Assembly: GCA_019843655.1 (NCBI GenBank)
Contig: JACDQD010000106.1
Span: 4,143,501-4,207,500 of the forward strand
Origin: Lethocerus indicus
Taxonomy: Eukaryota; Arthropoda; Insecta; Hemiptera; Belostomatidae
Reading direction: 5' to 3'
DNA length: 64,000 nt
The translations under genes were made by a program, and so were the position numbers. The first letter of the stretch is position 1, and each line of letters starts with the position of its first letter. The notes under the pieces are model-generated. The model made no database searches and was not told the origin of the DNA. It worked only from the letters and a program-made list of their open reading frames with translations. Below, piece by piece: positions 12,408-24,780 of the stretch.

Positions 12408-15400
12408 AAACTATTTTAAATACTTATGTATGCTTTCAATATCATGACAGAGAACAAACAATATGGATAGTATTCAGAAATTATTACTAAATAATATTAT
12501 AATTTCATAAATACACATATATTTTCCTTACTTTAAAATCTTATAAAGAAAATAAAAATGCAAAGCAATACCATAATCATTATACCTAGAGTGATTACTT
12601 CTGGCAACTTTAACACGTTGCATTGGTTCTCTGGAAAGATCTTTTGAGGTACAGGCAGGAGGATGCATGCTAGGGTAATAAGCAGGACTGTTACTGCTTT
12701 TACATTATTTTAAGCACTAATGCCATTGTATAGGATTTATTTTTATATGTCATTTCAGTTAATTACATATTCAGAGTGATATTATTAATAATATAAATAC
12801 AAAATGTTTGAATTACTTATTTACAAATGTCATGTTGCCTTGGTTTGAGTTATATGCATCACTAATTCTCAACTTTGATTACATATTGGTACACAAATAT
12901 TTAAAAAAAAATGTCAGTATTTTTTGCCATGTACTTTATGCGTCTCTTGAAATTGAATTATAAATAAACTAAATTGAATGATCATTTCTTAATGAACAAT
13001 ATAATTTAGATCAACATCATATACTAAAGAATTATATTGTTTCCTTGTAGAAATTGATCCTATGAAAGGATTGTTAATTTATTGTAGTTATTAAAACTAA
13101 TAATCATTGTTAAATTTATTTCATTCGAAGCTATTTAATTATTAATGTAATTAATAATTTGAACACACAATTTTAAGTTTGAAAATAAATTTACATATTA
13201 AACAATGACATCAGTGATATTATCTAAATCATTTTAAGAAGTCAAAGAATTTGTCTACTGAAAGCTGTTGAGCCATTCCAATATGCAACATTTATCAACT
13301 GCTACAATCTTTTAGCCTATTGTTTACTTTAAGTAGACCAGTTCCACATAGCACTAATCCTACATCTGAATATATGGATATAATATGGTTTAAAAAAAAG
13401 AATAAAAAAATACAGATTGTGTTAATTATCCCATATAAATTAAATTTTAAAAATTATATTTTAATTACCTCATTTGAAGCTGTGCAGAATAGACTTGAGC
13501 TTAAAGAATCAGCTGTACTTGTAGCAGAGAGAGAACCTATTAATATTAAAAATATGAACTTATACCTGTATTATGTTAAACAATACATTTTCATGTTATA
13601 AATATTATAAACAACTTTCTGTGAAACGTTTTTACATTGAGTCAGTGCAGAATCAACTGAGATCTTACCAACAGGACGCATTATATAATTTCGGAAATAT
13701 TGCACCATTAGGTAGCTCCCTCCTGTCTTTCCACTTTCTGAATAGCTTATCACGAGCGGGTATAAATCTGGCTTAGACGTCACCTAGAAAAGATCAAATA
13801 AAAAGTGTAGAATAATTTTTCCAGTTTGTAATATACTCATTTCAAAAAATATGTCATTATTCCTTTCTGAGAATTCCATAAACTGATAGTGAACAATTAA
13901 ATTAGAATGAATGTTTATTTTTGTGTTTTGGGCCTACACTTTTTTCTTAGTGCAAGTACTATAAACTAAATAAGAACAACATTTAGTGGCAGGAGGGGTA
14001 TATGTTCCGTATTTACACAGCATGCTCCTTGTGGAGATTGTGCACCACATGTGCCAAAGTGATTCATACTGCTACTGAAAATGGTAAGCAACCACCACTG
14101 GTCTAGCAAAAGACAAACCAGCGAGAGGAGATAGAAGAACACAAAATCTATGGTATTCCAACCTCTTACAGACAACAAAACGTGTATTCCAAAATAGATG
14201 TTTTTATGTTCTATCACTGTATAGCGATGGTTATGAAAATTTTCCCAGTTAAAAACTAAGACTTGACGTTGTGAATTGTACATTTTCTAATTTATTTTAA
14301 TGATATTTACCTCGGAATAAGGGGGAGGCTGATGAAATGATGAACACCTACTATAGTGAGGAGGGTGACAGCAAGAGTCAGGAGTAGGAGGTTCTGAAGG
14401 TTGCCTTTGTACCCTTGATTTTCGTTTCCAAAGGCCACAACCACAACCGCATACCAATGCAAGTGCAACCACGCACCTATATTATTTAACATGACATAAC
14501 AAGTTCCTCAATAAGGCATTTGATATTATTTTGCTTATCTCAAAACTTTAGCGAAATCCTCAAATTTTAATACAGTATAATTTTTATTCCATTTATGAGT
14601 TACAATTGTCTGTTTCAATCTTATGTAAAATAATTTTAAAATGTATGTTATTGGTTCATTATGACCTGATAGCAGAATAGCCTCTAGTGAAAATAATATG
14701 TAGCGTGCATTCAACAAATAGTAAGTACTTGATTCTTACCAAAGGTACCAATGGTTCCAGAAGATGAGGGAGAGTAGATTAGGAGAGGGGGGTGCATAGA
14801 GGTAGCAACATCCCAATGTGCAACATTCTTTAGGGGGGGTGCAACTGAAACAGAGTAATAGTAGGAGTATTACAAAGAACTAATAATAATAATATTCGAT
14901 GTAAGATACTTGGTCGCTTAATTGAAGACTATGGTGCATGAATTGAAGACTATGCCGTACAGACATTTACATACAATTTGTGAACAGCGTAGATCTATTT
15001 ATACGTATCATTTACCTACACCTATCTGATACTTCATCTATCTGTGCAAGCGCACAGATATGTCAATAGTTAAAAAAGGTTAAACAGTTAAAATTTTAAA
15101 AAGGCCTTTAGAAAATCCTTTAATCGCTTCTAGCTCTCTTGATTTACGAAGTAAGTACTTCGCTCTTTCTTCTTCATATTACCACGCTTAAAACGTGCTT
15201 CCAATATGTTTAAGTGTGTATGAGAAAAATAAACAGCGTTCCAGTTACTTTAAAGGAGCCCGGGAGAGACGACATTGATATATTCAAAAATATTACCTAA
15301 AATATATTTATGTTTTTGAGGTAGGTAATTAACAATAAAAAAGTAAATAAGTGATCCATTTAATGTAATATTTTAAATAGTTAAATTCGAGAATTTATTA

Positions 15401-18400
15401 CTAATTGATTATACTATGGAGATTTCCGACTAGTAGGGCAACACTTGAATAAAAATATTTTAAAATAGTAAAAATGAATTAAATAAGATAGGACACGAAG
15501 GCGCAATTAAACGAATCTTGCATGATCCAATAGTACCATCCAAATAATACTGCATAATCTGATACCTACTAAGAGGGAATGTATTTTACATTTATTCCGT
15601 TTTTGCCCTGGTCTACGGTCCTTACTCACATCCTTTGTTACACCAAGAAATCACAAAGGGATATGTTTCTATGGCAACTTCCAATCCGACCCCTTAGCGG
15701 CAATAAGTTTCCCTCGGGCTTTTCGGGAATCGATTCGGCTCCCTTTAGCTACCACACGACTACCGAAAGCTCCCCTTTGTCTTTTTTTATTCGAAACTAA
15801 GGAACTAACTCTATATACTTCTTACAGATTTCGAAACGAGAACGCTGTTTTGAGAGAAGAAATGAAGTACCGATCGATTTATAATAATGGGTTGTAAAAA
15901 GTGGTAACATACATTAGGTTTGTGGTGTTTCTGTCTCCTCTCGTTGGTTTGGTCTTTTGCTAGACCGGTTTCGGCTGCTCGCCATCTTCAGTAGCGGTGT
16001 TAGTCACCGTTGGCACTTTGGATGTTTTTCGGGCATTCTCACTGCACTGTCACTTTCACTTGTACTTTCACAGTACTTGTACGCTACTGAAGATGGCGAG
16101 CAGCCGAAACCGGTCTAGCAAAAGACCAAACCAGCGAGAGGAGACAGATACACCACAAACCTACGGTATCTCAACCCCTCGCAGACCACAAAACAGGTAT
16201 GTTAAACTGGTAACATACATGTTTGGGAACAAAAGGTACATACATTGTTCCGAAAAATTCCTGAAAAGATCATTTATAATACTATATCATCGAAATTAAA
16301 TCACCAATCAGATATATATGATTGTAAGGAAACCTTCGTTGCCTTACATATGACATAATATATTATATGATTACGTATTACTAATGCGTATTAATTACAT
16401 GTTAATAATGACAGAAAATAATTTTGTGAAAATGAATTGGTTGATTAAATACTAAGAGATTTCGATGACTTCTTCATTCCTTTTAAATTATATCAGAAAT
16501 AAAGTGTGTATGTTATTGAGATCATGACGGCGGCTGGTGTTTATACATTCTTATAAGATACAATGTGCAAATAACTAAAAATTATGATTCCTTAGTTACG
16601 TTTGTTTATTGAATCGAGCTTCCGATTTCCACTATCCTTACCTTTGAATTTCGCATGTACATTCTCTATATATTGAATTTGAATTTATTATTACAATTAA
16701 TAAATTTTGTAATAATTTGTACTGAAAGCTAGTTTATAGCGCAGAATATTGGTTTTGTGAACTGCTAGATCCAATTAATTTATTCACAACACAGTGAGAA
16801 TCGCTTTGTTTGAACAAGGTGCTCAATGAATAAGTGTCACGTGCCTGCCTCAAAACTTTATATTGAACAAGTTAAATGAAAAGATTCCCATTATTGCTTT
16901 CATCAATCATGATCGAAGCCATCTACCATCAACACTTCGTTAGAGTTTTGTTCAATGGAACGTCCTAACCTCTTAAAACTACGGCGTAGCAAGTAGATTA
17001 CGATAAATTACGAATAAGATTGCGTTTTGTACTATATCGCTGAAGAATTAGATTGGGTGCTTCTAGCGCATTATGATAAAATGCGACAAACTGAGCAATC
17101 GGTCAAGCAGATTTTAATTCAGAAAACGCAATCAGCAGACTTTCTTTGTCCTTTAACATAATTACTGGACAGTAAAGTACAGTAAAAGTTTAACATAATT
17201 GCATACTAATATCTTTGCGTCCAAACCACAGCACGCCTTTGCGTTAACTCCTATGAACTTGTTAAAGTTCTTCAACCTATCTGAAATTCATGTTGGGGAA
17301 ATTAAACATTACAGAATTACCTAATTTTCCGTTACCTATAAGTTATATTTATCAAATAAATTCTCTTACAACTTATCTTTTCCCATTAATTATCATTTAA
17401 TTTATTTTTCTAATTATGATTAGTACCATAACCACTGATCGGTATTGCTAACACCGAAAGTATTTGGAACTATGAAATTTTAGCACACAGAAACAAAGGT
17501 GTTTTAGTGTTCTGTAGCACTAATGCGGATAAATGATTTCCAGACGGATATATTGGATAAATGGCTTCGGCAATGTCGAGTATAAATGAAGTGTAGTGCA
17601 GACTGTCTTCAGTGGCCTTAGTTCAGAAATTAATCGATCGGATCTATGAACTCCATTAAGTAAATAAGTGAGACGGCTCATCTCATATAGCAGGCCACAG
17701 CTCGTGACAAATCCCAAAGTCCCAAAACGAAATGTGTGCTTGATATTTTTGAATAATTTGAACCACCCCCCTTCCCGCTCATGCCTGACATTACAAATAT
17801 GCATACTTGGATCATACTTACAAATAATCACCATTACAGTATTTGGACGTTGCCTGAAACAAGAAAGAGAGGGATATTATTTAATGAGTGAAATTACATT
17901 CAAAAACACATACGAGTTGTAACATTTGCGTCAATTATTTATAAGAATCATTTGATTCACATAAAATAAAATTTGAAGCGACAACAAAACATTGTGGGGA
18001 TCTCGATTACCGGTTTGCCGAGTGTAGTATATGCGATTGCATTTAGAAGAAAATTTCATAGGAGTCCATTTTAGATTTGATTTTATTACATACACAATAG
18101 AACTCAATCTAAACCTAAATTAGTACACCTAATACTATAAAGGTAGACGCTAAATCGTCAGAAGATTGATATTGCATTAATATTGAAACTAATATTATTC
18201 GGAAATATTTTCTTTTATGTATAAAACCTGAGGATTCATTGAACTTACAATAAAATGGAATCAAGAGTTTTTATCCTTTTGACAGTTGACAATTGTTGGC
18301 CAACTAAAAAACATTGTAATGGACAGAGCAATTATTACTTCAAATAGGAAATAGAATTAGATACACCTTCCGAATAAGTAAGGTAGAAAATGTAATAAAT

Positions 18401-21400
18401 AAATATGGTTGGAAAATGCCCGTTTGAATAAAATGTTTTACGCATGCATGCGGCACACTTTTTCAAAAGAAAAAACAAGAACCAGAGTTAGAAGATATAA
18501 CACTTATATAACAGTAAAGAAATATTTTATTTTTCATGTTATATGCGCATATCACCTATATATACACATAAATGTATCTATTAAAAGTTTTGTAACACAA
18601 ATATCAATACCTTTATACTACACACAAGCAGGTTTATTAATTCAAAGATTAAACAAATACCCTAATTTCTTCCGCCTAAATTTTAGAAGTCGTTTTGAGG
18701 CGAAAATTAATTTATATTTTATATGTTCAAATCATATAGAACATAAGGAGAGATATCATCACTCTTGCAATCTTCTACCTCCACTCGCATAAATTTTATT
18801 ATAATCTAAACCGGTTTCGGCTTTGGTTAAGTGATGAGTTCAATACGGTATGGGTAACGATCTAAAAAAAGTATTGAAAACAAATGTGCAACGATAGGAA
18901 AAGTTCGTCATCGGACGCCAACAGCCGGGCTTCGACACTTCCCTTCGATCACCTTTTATCTCCAACCTACTCTATTTATATGTGGACTAGTTCTGACTTT
19001 TTTTAAAAAGCTATTCAGTTTGGCCTGTCATAGGCTTCTGCTATGGCCACTCGTCAAATCTTGTCTTCTTGGTGTCGCACGATCACACTTTACGCAGACG
19101 TTTGTACCGTTAATTTTTTAGTAATTGTGAGAAGCGTTGTTTACTGTTATAAATTGCCAATTGTTCTGTGTATAGGGTAAAATTAATGTGAACTGTGGCC
19201 GTGGGGTCGTTGGGCCCATACACCAGTGCACCCACTAATGGCCTCCGGCTAGAATATTGAGAGCGGTCTAGTTGGGAAGCAGTTTTTTGGGAGTTATACC
19301 GATCTAGTCGTTATTGCATTGGAGTTTGTGAGAGCCTTCTTTTAAATCAATTGTAAATGAGAATTTAAAATCTTGAAAATAGGGGATTTCACTAACTCTA
19401 GCTTACTTAGTAACAAAGAAAATTACGTGAAATTAATAGTTGTGGTTTATAGGAACACTATGTTTAATCCGGAATTGTGTTTGCATTTTCTTAAAACTGA
19501 TGCAGATTCATATCTGCAGGATCATCCTACTGGGGCTCAGTCACGAGTTGTTCCAACATACCTCCAGTTTCTAGACCGTTAGGAAAAACCCCTTTGGGCC
19601 ATTAATATACAGTCATCCGGCAGCTATGAGAGCTCTTTCTCTCTCTCTTTCTCTCTCTCCAAGCTGATACAAGACAAAAATGCCTTAGTGCCTGTGACAG
19701 GTATTTAGTATTATGGTGTGTAATTGTTCTGTATGTAGCGTGCATTTAACATGAGCCGAGACCGATGGGTTGTTAGGCCCGTACAGAAAGAGAGAGAGGG
19801 GGAGAGAGAAAGGGAGGAGGGAAAACAGTGCAGTAAAACTTCTTATCTCAGTTTCAACCACATATATGCCGGCCGAAGCATTTTTCAACTTACGCTTCGG
19901 TAATTCGAAATGCCGCAGGGGCTGTGACGCTGGGCCAGATTTCTAAGGTCATAATTCACTTCTATTCGGCCAGAGTTTAGAACGCTGTGTCGTCTAAAAC
20001 TATAGAAGTTTATTATATTTAGTTAAAAAAAGTTGTTTGACTTTGGTAATTTCATGTTCTCCCGCCTGTATCTTTCAGGAGGGAATAATGGAATATAAAA
20101 TAGTTTCTGCTTTTCAAACGGTTGTTCGTAAGATTGGTGGATATTAAAACGAGGGTGGGGTATATATTCGTGGTTGAGCAAGCCAGCGAGAGGAAAAAGA
20201 GGATCTAAAAACGTTGATAGGCATTCAATGCTAATTTTTATTGCAACACGTATATGTATGTATTAAGGTGCGCCGATTAATTTACATCCGAAGGAATACT
20301 TTTGAACACTTAATAACTTGATGATAATTTTAAATATGAAAAGAAATTCAGTGGAACACCTGGGAAGCTAATAACGGTATTATGGTAAGCAGAAAGTAAG
20401 TGCCTCATAAACTGTAAAGATCTCATTTTGAAAGAGATATTTTCCTGGGCAGGTTCAGAATTTCTCTTATCACTTCAAGCAATATAATAACACCAACCCA
20501 AAAGATAATCACCATTTTGTTTTTATACTCCTATCTTACAAGAAATCCTCCGGAATGTTATTTTTATGTGAAGAGGTGCACAATGCTTAAATCTAAAATA
20601 ATATTTTCCAATTTATTTTATTTGTTATTTTACTCCAATTACAGTGTAGTGAAATTATACACATATTTTTTCAGACGACGGATAACGATGAAGTGAGAAT
20701 AACTGCAGCATTTTAAAAACTGTATGTATTTTCAAATGTATACACAGTGGGAATCGAACTACAGACAAGGTCAACGCCAAGTGTCATTGGGTTAAAAGCT
20801 GCATTCCGCCAGAAAGAAAATAGAACTGTCGAATCGAAACTTTCGATTGCGTGTAGCGGTCACGCTGGTACTGTTCCACTGCAACATGGACAGAATGAAA
20901 CGGAAAGCATTCACGCCCACATGTCTCAATATCAGCCGAGAACTCTGCATTCTAGGAGTTTGATAAGACGGCATTTCGAGTTTCATAAATATATAATGTA
21001 GCTTAAAAGCGTACTTTCTGCCGGGTAACGTCCAACCTGCCCGGATTAATAAACCGAGGGTTGGGGGAAAAAACGCCAGTTGTTCATTATTCACGGAGCA
21101 AATCACTATTATTTATCACCATATAACGTGATATGCGCAATATGTATAGATATAATATCCCGCCGATTAGGTACATAGTTTGAATGAAGGAATAAAATCA
21201 TTCAAGTAAATTAGTCATTTGTTTGATATGAAATTTGATATGCTTAATATGAAATGTATTTTCTGATCATTAGGATTCATTTCAAAAGTGACAAGTTATT
21301 AATACAAGGAAAAAACTGTTTTATATTATAACTATGCCTCCTACCTCCATTAGACAAAACAAAATTTGTTATAATTCAGTTGTTTTCGACGGAGGCCTTA

Positions 21401-24400
21401 AGTAGCTCCATTCAATACTGTCAGCACCTCTATCTCGACACAACTGTGCCTCTTTTAGGTCCCAAATTTACACTTATTCATTTTACGAGAGATAACCCTA
21501 AGCTTGGTGAATTCATTTCGTTCGTACAGGTTCAATATTTCATTATTACGATATATTATTATTATTATTATATATTAGTTTCATTGTTAAACTATGGTTC
21601 AACAATGTATGGTTTTTAATGTACATGTGATGATGAGGAGAAGTCTTTTTATGAAGGCTCTGTGTTTTATATTTTTTCAGCGTTCATGTGTGTCTATGGT
21701 GTGTAAGATATTTCATAATGTCATTTGGTTAAAGGTGGGTCTCCTTAAAATAAAAATTATAAGCTGTTTGAGAAACAGTTCATTAATCTTCAAATGAGTT
21801 CATGCTTGTAAATAATTATTTACTAAATATGCTCGTTAAACTAATTATTCTCATGCTAAAGGAAAATATAGGGACTAGTAATTTGATCAAAATCTCAGAA
21901 GGGAATGACTTTTTTAATTTTCGAGTAACATACACATCTAATCCACATGCATCAAACACATGAAACATAACAATCTACAAACCTCAAATTTATACATCTT
22001 AATTTTAATTATTTTATCATTATGCAAAAGTGAAATATTAATGAAATATTTTCATGAGCATTCTATTCTGAACTAATATGAATTCAAGATCATTGAATAA
22101 ATTCCTTGAGCAATTTTTAAATTTCTTCATCTTCAAATATGTTTAATGTAACCCCAGAAATATTCAATTGCGGATTAGAAAATACATAGTTACCCCACGA
22201 GTTATTCATGCAGAAAGGCTCAAATACTAAGTCACGCATTAGAAAACTACCCTAGTTTTGTTTTGCTCTAAATTCGGTCGTGAAAAAAAAGCTAAATCTT
22301 TTCCTCGTATTTGAATTTGATTCTCATTACATTTTATTACGACCAAATAGTTAGTAATTGCGTAATAAATTGTCATATAATTAGGGCTTAACCTTACCGC
22401 TGCAGTCCCCGCTCTGTTCTGTTCTAGGTCAATTGTATTACGAAATGCCAAATCCTCAAGCCCGTGTTTTTCCGCTGAGATTCCTCTCAGGATCTAAGGG
22501 AGTGTTACATACATATGAATAAAAAAAATCGTATATGGAATGCAATGTGTTACATGAGTCATGTGATTATGAATTAACCTGTGCTAATATTTTTTTGTTG
22601 GTAGAGGGCTGAATGTTAAATTTTTTATCAGAAGACGAATGTAAGAATTTTTGACTAGCGCTTTTTGTTCCAAGTCTATTATGTGCTTGTTTTATGTCGT
22701 ATTATTTTGAAATGTGGATTGATGTGATTGTAAGCGAGCCTAGTTCCAGTTCCTAGATGGAAAAATCTCAGAGCCCATTCATCTTCCGGGCGAGATTGCG
22801 TGCGTATCTGACAAATTAATACGCGTATGACTATAAGATGAGGATGTCTTACTCCACAAATCAAATAATATTGATATAAGGAAACAGTAACAACAGAGGG
22901 GTATAAATAATGTCAAAATTTAAAACCTTATCGTTCCAATGTATATAATTATTCTAATTTTTCTGTGAACATTGATACTCCCTTTTAATTTAACTCATAG
23001 CCTATTGTACAGATTTGAGGTCACAACGTGATAGATTCGATTAATCGTGAATTTTTCCCATCTTTTAAGCCTTTATTTGAGTATCCTTCTTAAATAACAC
23101 ATCTTTTCTTATTAATTAAAGTATGTCCTTGTATTAATTTATATATCCTGGTTTTAATCGAGACGGAGAATACGTTATCATTCTAGTGCTGGATCTGGAA
23201 AAAGGTTAATTAGAAATATGAAGTATGCCGGTGGTATGTTTTCTGATGGTCAAAACTGATTTTAACACGTTCCAGTTTACCGGTAACGTTCGAAAATAAA
23301 ATGAAGCCTTGGTTTTCTCGCGTTTATCTCTCAGTAGATGCTCAGAAAAGGGTTCTCAGTATTAAAATACAAATGAGAATTCCGACGAATAATCATCTGG
23401 GAACTGTTTCGAGAATGGAATAATTGGTCTTCATTTTATCAGGAGAACGTATGTTCGTTTCTGTTGGTTATAAATTATAGATATATTTATATATCTTAAA
23501 ATTCCTTTGGAACATATAATTCTCAAGTACACTAGTATTTCCAAGCTCTTTCTCCGTCCACATATAAGGTAGAGAATATTCTAGATTATGCGGTGTAATA
23601 TTACAATGTGGATGAATTTTGTTTCAGTTGAATTACGATATGTGACCATAAAGTTTTATTTTATTAACATAACTGAATGTACGCGATTCACATCTGACGA
23701 AACCAAATTTCAAACGAGTGTTAAAATGTAGGTCATTTTTATATCACTCAATCAGTCAATAGATCTTTATCAATTTATTTTAGCGCCTGCAAGTAGTATT
23801 CAATTTTTAAAATTAGTAGAAAAAACTAATATATGAAACAAGTAAAGAATTAGGTTATAACGGGTGGATCGTAATATTTTAATACTTAAATCCGAAAATT
23901 ATTACAAGAAGAACTACTAAAAGACATTTCTTTTGTAAGCATTAAAAATATTGAATGATCTCTATATGCCTGTACTCGTAAATGTCATATTTGCCACCGA
24001 TAGTTTTAGGTTTATATTTTCAAGAAATCGTGCACGGAGAAGAATGTAAAAAACCTTCCGGTCACCGTGACCAGATTCGGTATAAAATGAGACGACTTTC
24101 CAGAAATATGAGTTACGGGACCGCGTCCGTTCTTTCAATTTATCGACCGCCATCGGAGTCAAAACGAAATTGATTTTGGGTAAAAAATCAGGACTTGACG
24201 CGTGGCCTTCGGGAGGAGCGGTCGGGGGTCGATGGTTAGGTTTGTATTGATCGAGCGGGGGCACATACTCCGTCACCGAAACTGGGTTACACACGCCAAC
24301 TCCCCCCGAGTTCCGATACCCGAAAACATCCCGGTTGGCGCCCAACACTCTTAACGCTTCGACTGCCCCGAGTCAACGAGCATTTTTTCGTCAACCCCGC

Positions 24401-24556
24401 TCGCTCTGTCCCCACGCTCCAATAGAGGTAGCCCCACCGGATTCGATTAAGCGGTGTGGGGTGGGGTGGAGGGACGAATTATTAGGATAAGTGGTGCAGA
24501 CTTACTTTTCCGGCCAGTATGACTACAGCCAGTGCTACTGCTATGTTCGGGGGCAT
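10678..24556 (-). CDS. WBP1/VOPP1-like single-pass membrane protein with PPxY motifs
   Basis: Nine minus-strand coding exons: 24506-24556, 17822-17853 (32 nt), 14740-14844, 14311-14476, 13669-13783, 13469-13536, 12116-12199, 11079-11234 and 10678-10833. All junctions have GT-AG ends and close in phase, giving 310 residues. Residues 1-17 (MPPNIAVALAVVILAGK) look like a signal peptide. A short lumenal segment has six cysteines (C23, C29, C35C36, C40C41). One membrane span covers about residues 51-79, followed by Lys/Arg. The cytosolic tail has PPHY (101-104), PPPY (113-116), YPLV (126-129) and PPPY (185-188). This plan resembles WBP1, WBP1L and VOPP1, which recruit WW-domain NEDD4-family ligases at endosomes. 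The family is inferred from layout, not from close identity. Joining the two 5' exons rests on phase and on sensible protein sequence. Confidence 0.8.
12361..12404. repeat. (TA)n microsatellite in WBP1-like intron
   Basis: About 22 uninterrupted TA dinucleotides. Confidence 0.95.
14068..14190 (+). repeat. degraded copy of the GTCTAGCAAAAGAC repeat family, in intron
   Basis: Reads GCTACTGAAAATGGTAAGCA, then a GTCTAGCAAAAGACAAACCA block, GCGAGAGGAGA, and later CAGACAACAAAA. The order matches the right arm at 16,082-16,200, with the hammerhead-like core mutated (CTGAAAATGG for CTGAAGATGG). It sits in intron 4 of the WBP1-like gene. Confidence 0.8.
15915..16203. repeat. foldback element: 82-bp near-perfect inverted repeat around an 85-bp spacer
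   Basis: Left arm 15915-15996 and right arm 16082-16163 are reverse complements at 80 of 82 positions. The spacer (15997-16081) matches the start of the element body seen at 41,530-41,590. The right arm contains CTGAAGATGGCGAGCAGCCG followed by AAACCGGTC, and after the arm the family sequence continues through CCCTCGCAGACCACAAAACA to about 16,203. The copy lies in intron 2 of the WBP1-like gene. The open frame across it is an artefact of the repeat. Confidence 0.9.
18811..18822 (-). repeat. possible tiny remnant of the foldback-family arm
   Basis: CCGGTTTCGGCT matches the left-arm core at 15,965-15,976 exactly, but the flanks do not align. It could be chance. Confidence 0.25.
19160..19785 (+). 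repeat. imperfect direct repeat pair (19160-19221 and 19723-19785)
   Basis: Both start AATTGTTCTGT and end with GTTGGGCCCATAC or GTTAGGCCCGTAC about 62 bases later, with many matches between. This suggests two old copies of one repeat. The family is not recognised. Confidence 0.5.
19629..19820. repeat. polypyrimidine tract facing a polypurine tract
   Basis: A (CT)n-rich run at about 19,629-19,660 and a (GA)n-rich run at about 19,787-19,820 are reverse-complementary low-complexity tracts about 130 bp apart, able to form a hairpin in RNA. Confidence 0.7.
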
Positions 24557-24780
24557 AGTCCTGTCATGGTTGTCATAGTGGGGTACCTGAGCGCTAGGGC
24601 ATCCACACAGCGACTGAGAGGCGCCTAACCCCCACTACCCCACCCCTCTACGCGGCCACCACCGCCGCCCCCAATCCCAACACCAATCCGCCTCCTTCCA
24701 CCATCCTCCATTTTATCCCGTTCTCTCCCTTCGCTCTCCCTTCGAAACGACCGGCGAAGGGGGAGGGGGAAAAAATCGTT
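24180..24780 (-). promoter_or_regulatory. GC-rich island around the first coding exon of the WBP1-like gene
   Basis: This stretch is much richer in G, C and CpG than its surroundings and includes runs such as CCACCGCCGCCCCCAATCCC. It surrounds the start codon at 24,554-24,556, so it probably holds the promoter and 5' UTR. No specific core element is assigned. The GC content also keeps stop codons rare, which explains a long spurious frame at 23,962-24,348. Confidence 0.5.
24541..24576 (-). promoter_or_regulatory. upstream ORF overlapping the WBP1-like start codon
   Basis: An ATG at 24,574-24,576 opens a frame of 11 codons plus TAG ending at 24,541. A second in-frame ATG lies at 24,565-24,567. 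The frame overlaps the main ATG (24,554-24,556) in another frame, so scanning ribosomes that use it would bypass the main start. Whether it lies in the mRNA depends on the unknown transcription start. Confidence 0.5.

Larger units (their letters stand above)
17854..24505 (-). other. intron 1 of the WBP1-like gene (6.65 kb)
   Basis: No coding exon is supported inside. It contains diffuse repeat remnants: a 12-base CCGGTTTCGGCT match to the foldback arm at 18,811, an imperfect direct repeat at 19,160/19,723, and a CT/GA inverted pair at 19,629/19,787. Longer open frames here, for example 18,409-18,792 (+) and 23,962-24,348 (-), show no domain or conserved pattern. Confidence 0.6.

Noticed and set aside
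13966..14283. 105-codon minus-strand frame
   Set aside because: It covers the degraded repeat copy at 14,068-14,190 and has no domain.
14311..14345. CTGATGAAATGATGAA string resembling a hammerhead core
   Set aside because: It lies within coding exon 4 of the WBP1-like gene, and no stem II can be formed.
15997..16299. 100-codon frame over the foldback element
   Set aside because: It translates the inverted repeat and is explained by the repeat.
18409..18792. 127-codon plus-strand frame in the WBP1-like intron
   Set aside because: No conserved pattern, AT-biased composition, and no splice or expression hint.
23962..24348. 128-codon minus-strand frame next to the GC island
   Set aside because: No recognisable family, and the composition follows the local GC content. 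It may be intronic or UTR sequence.
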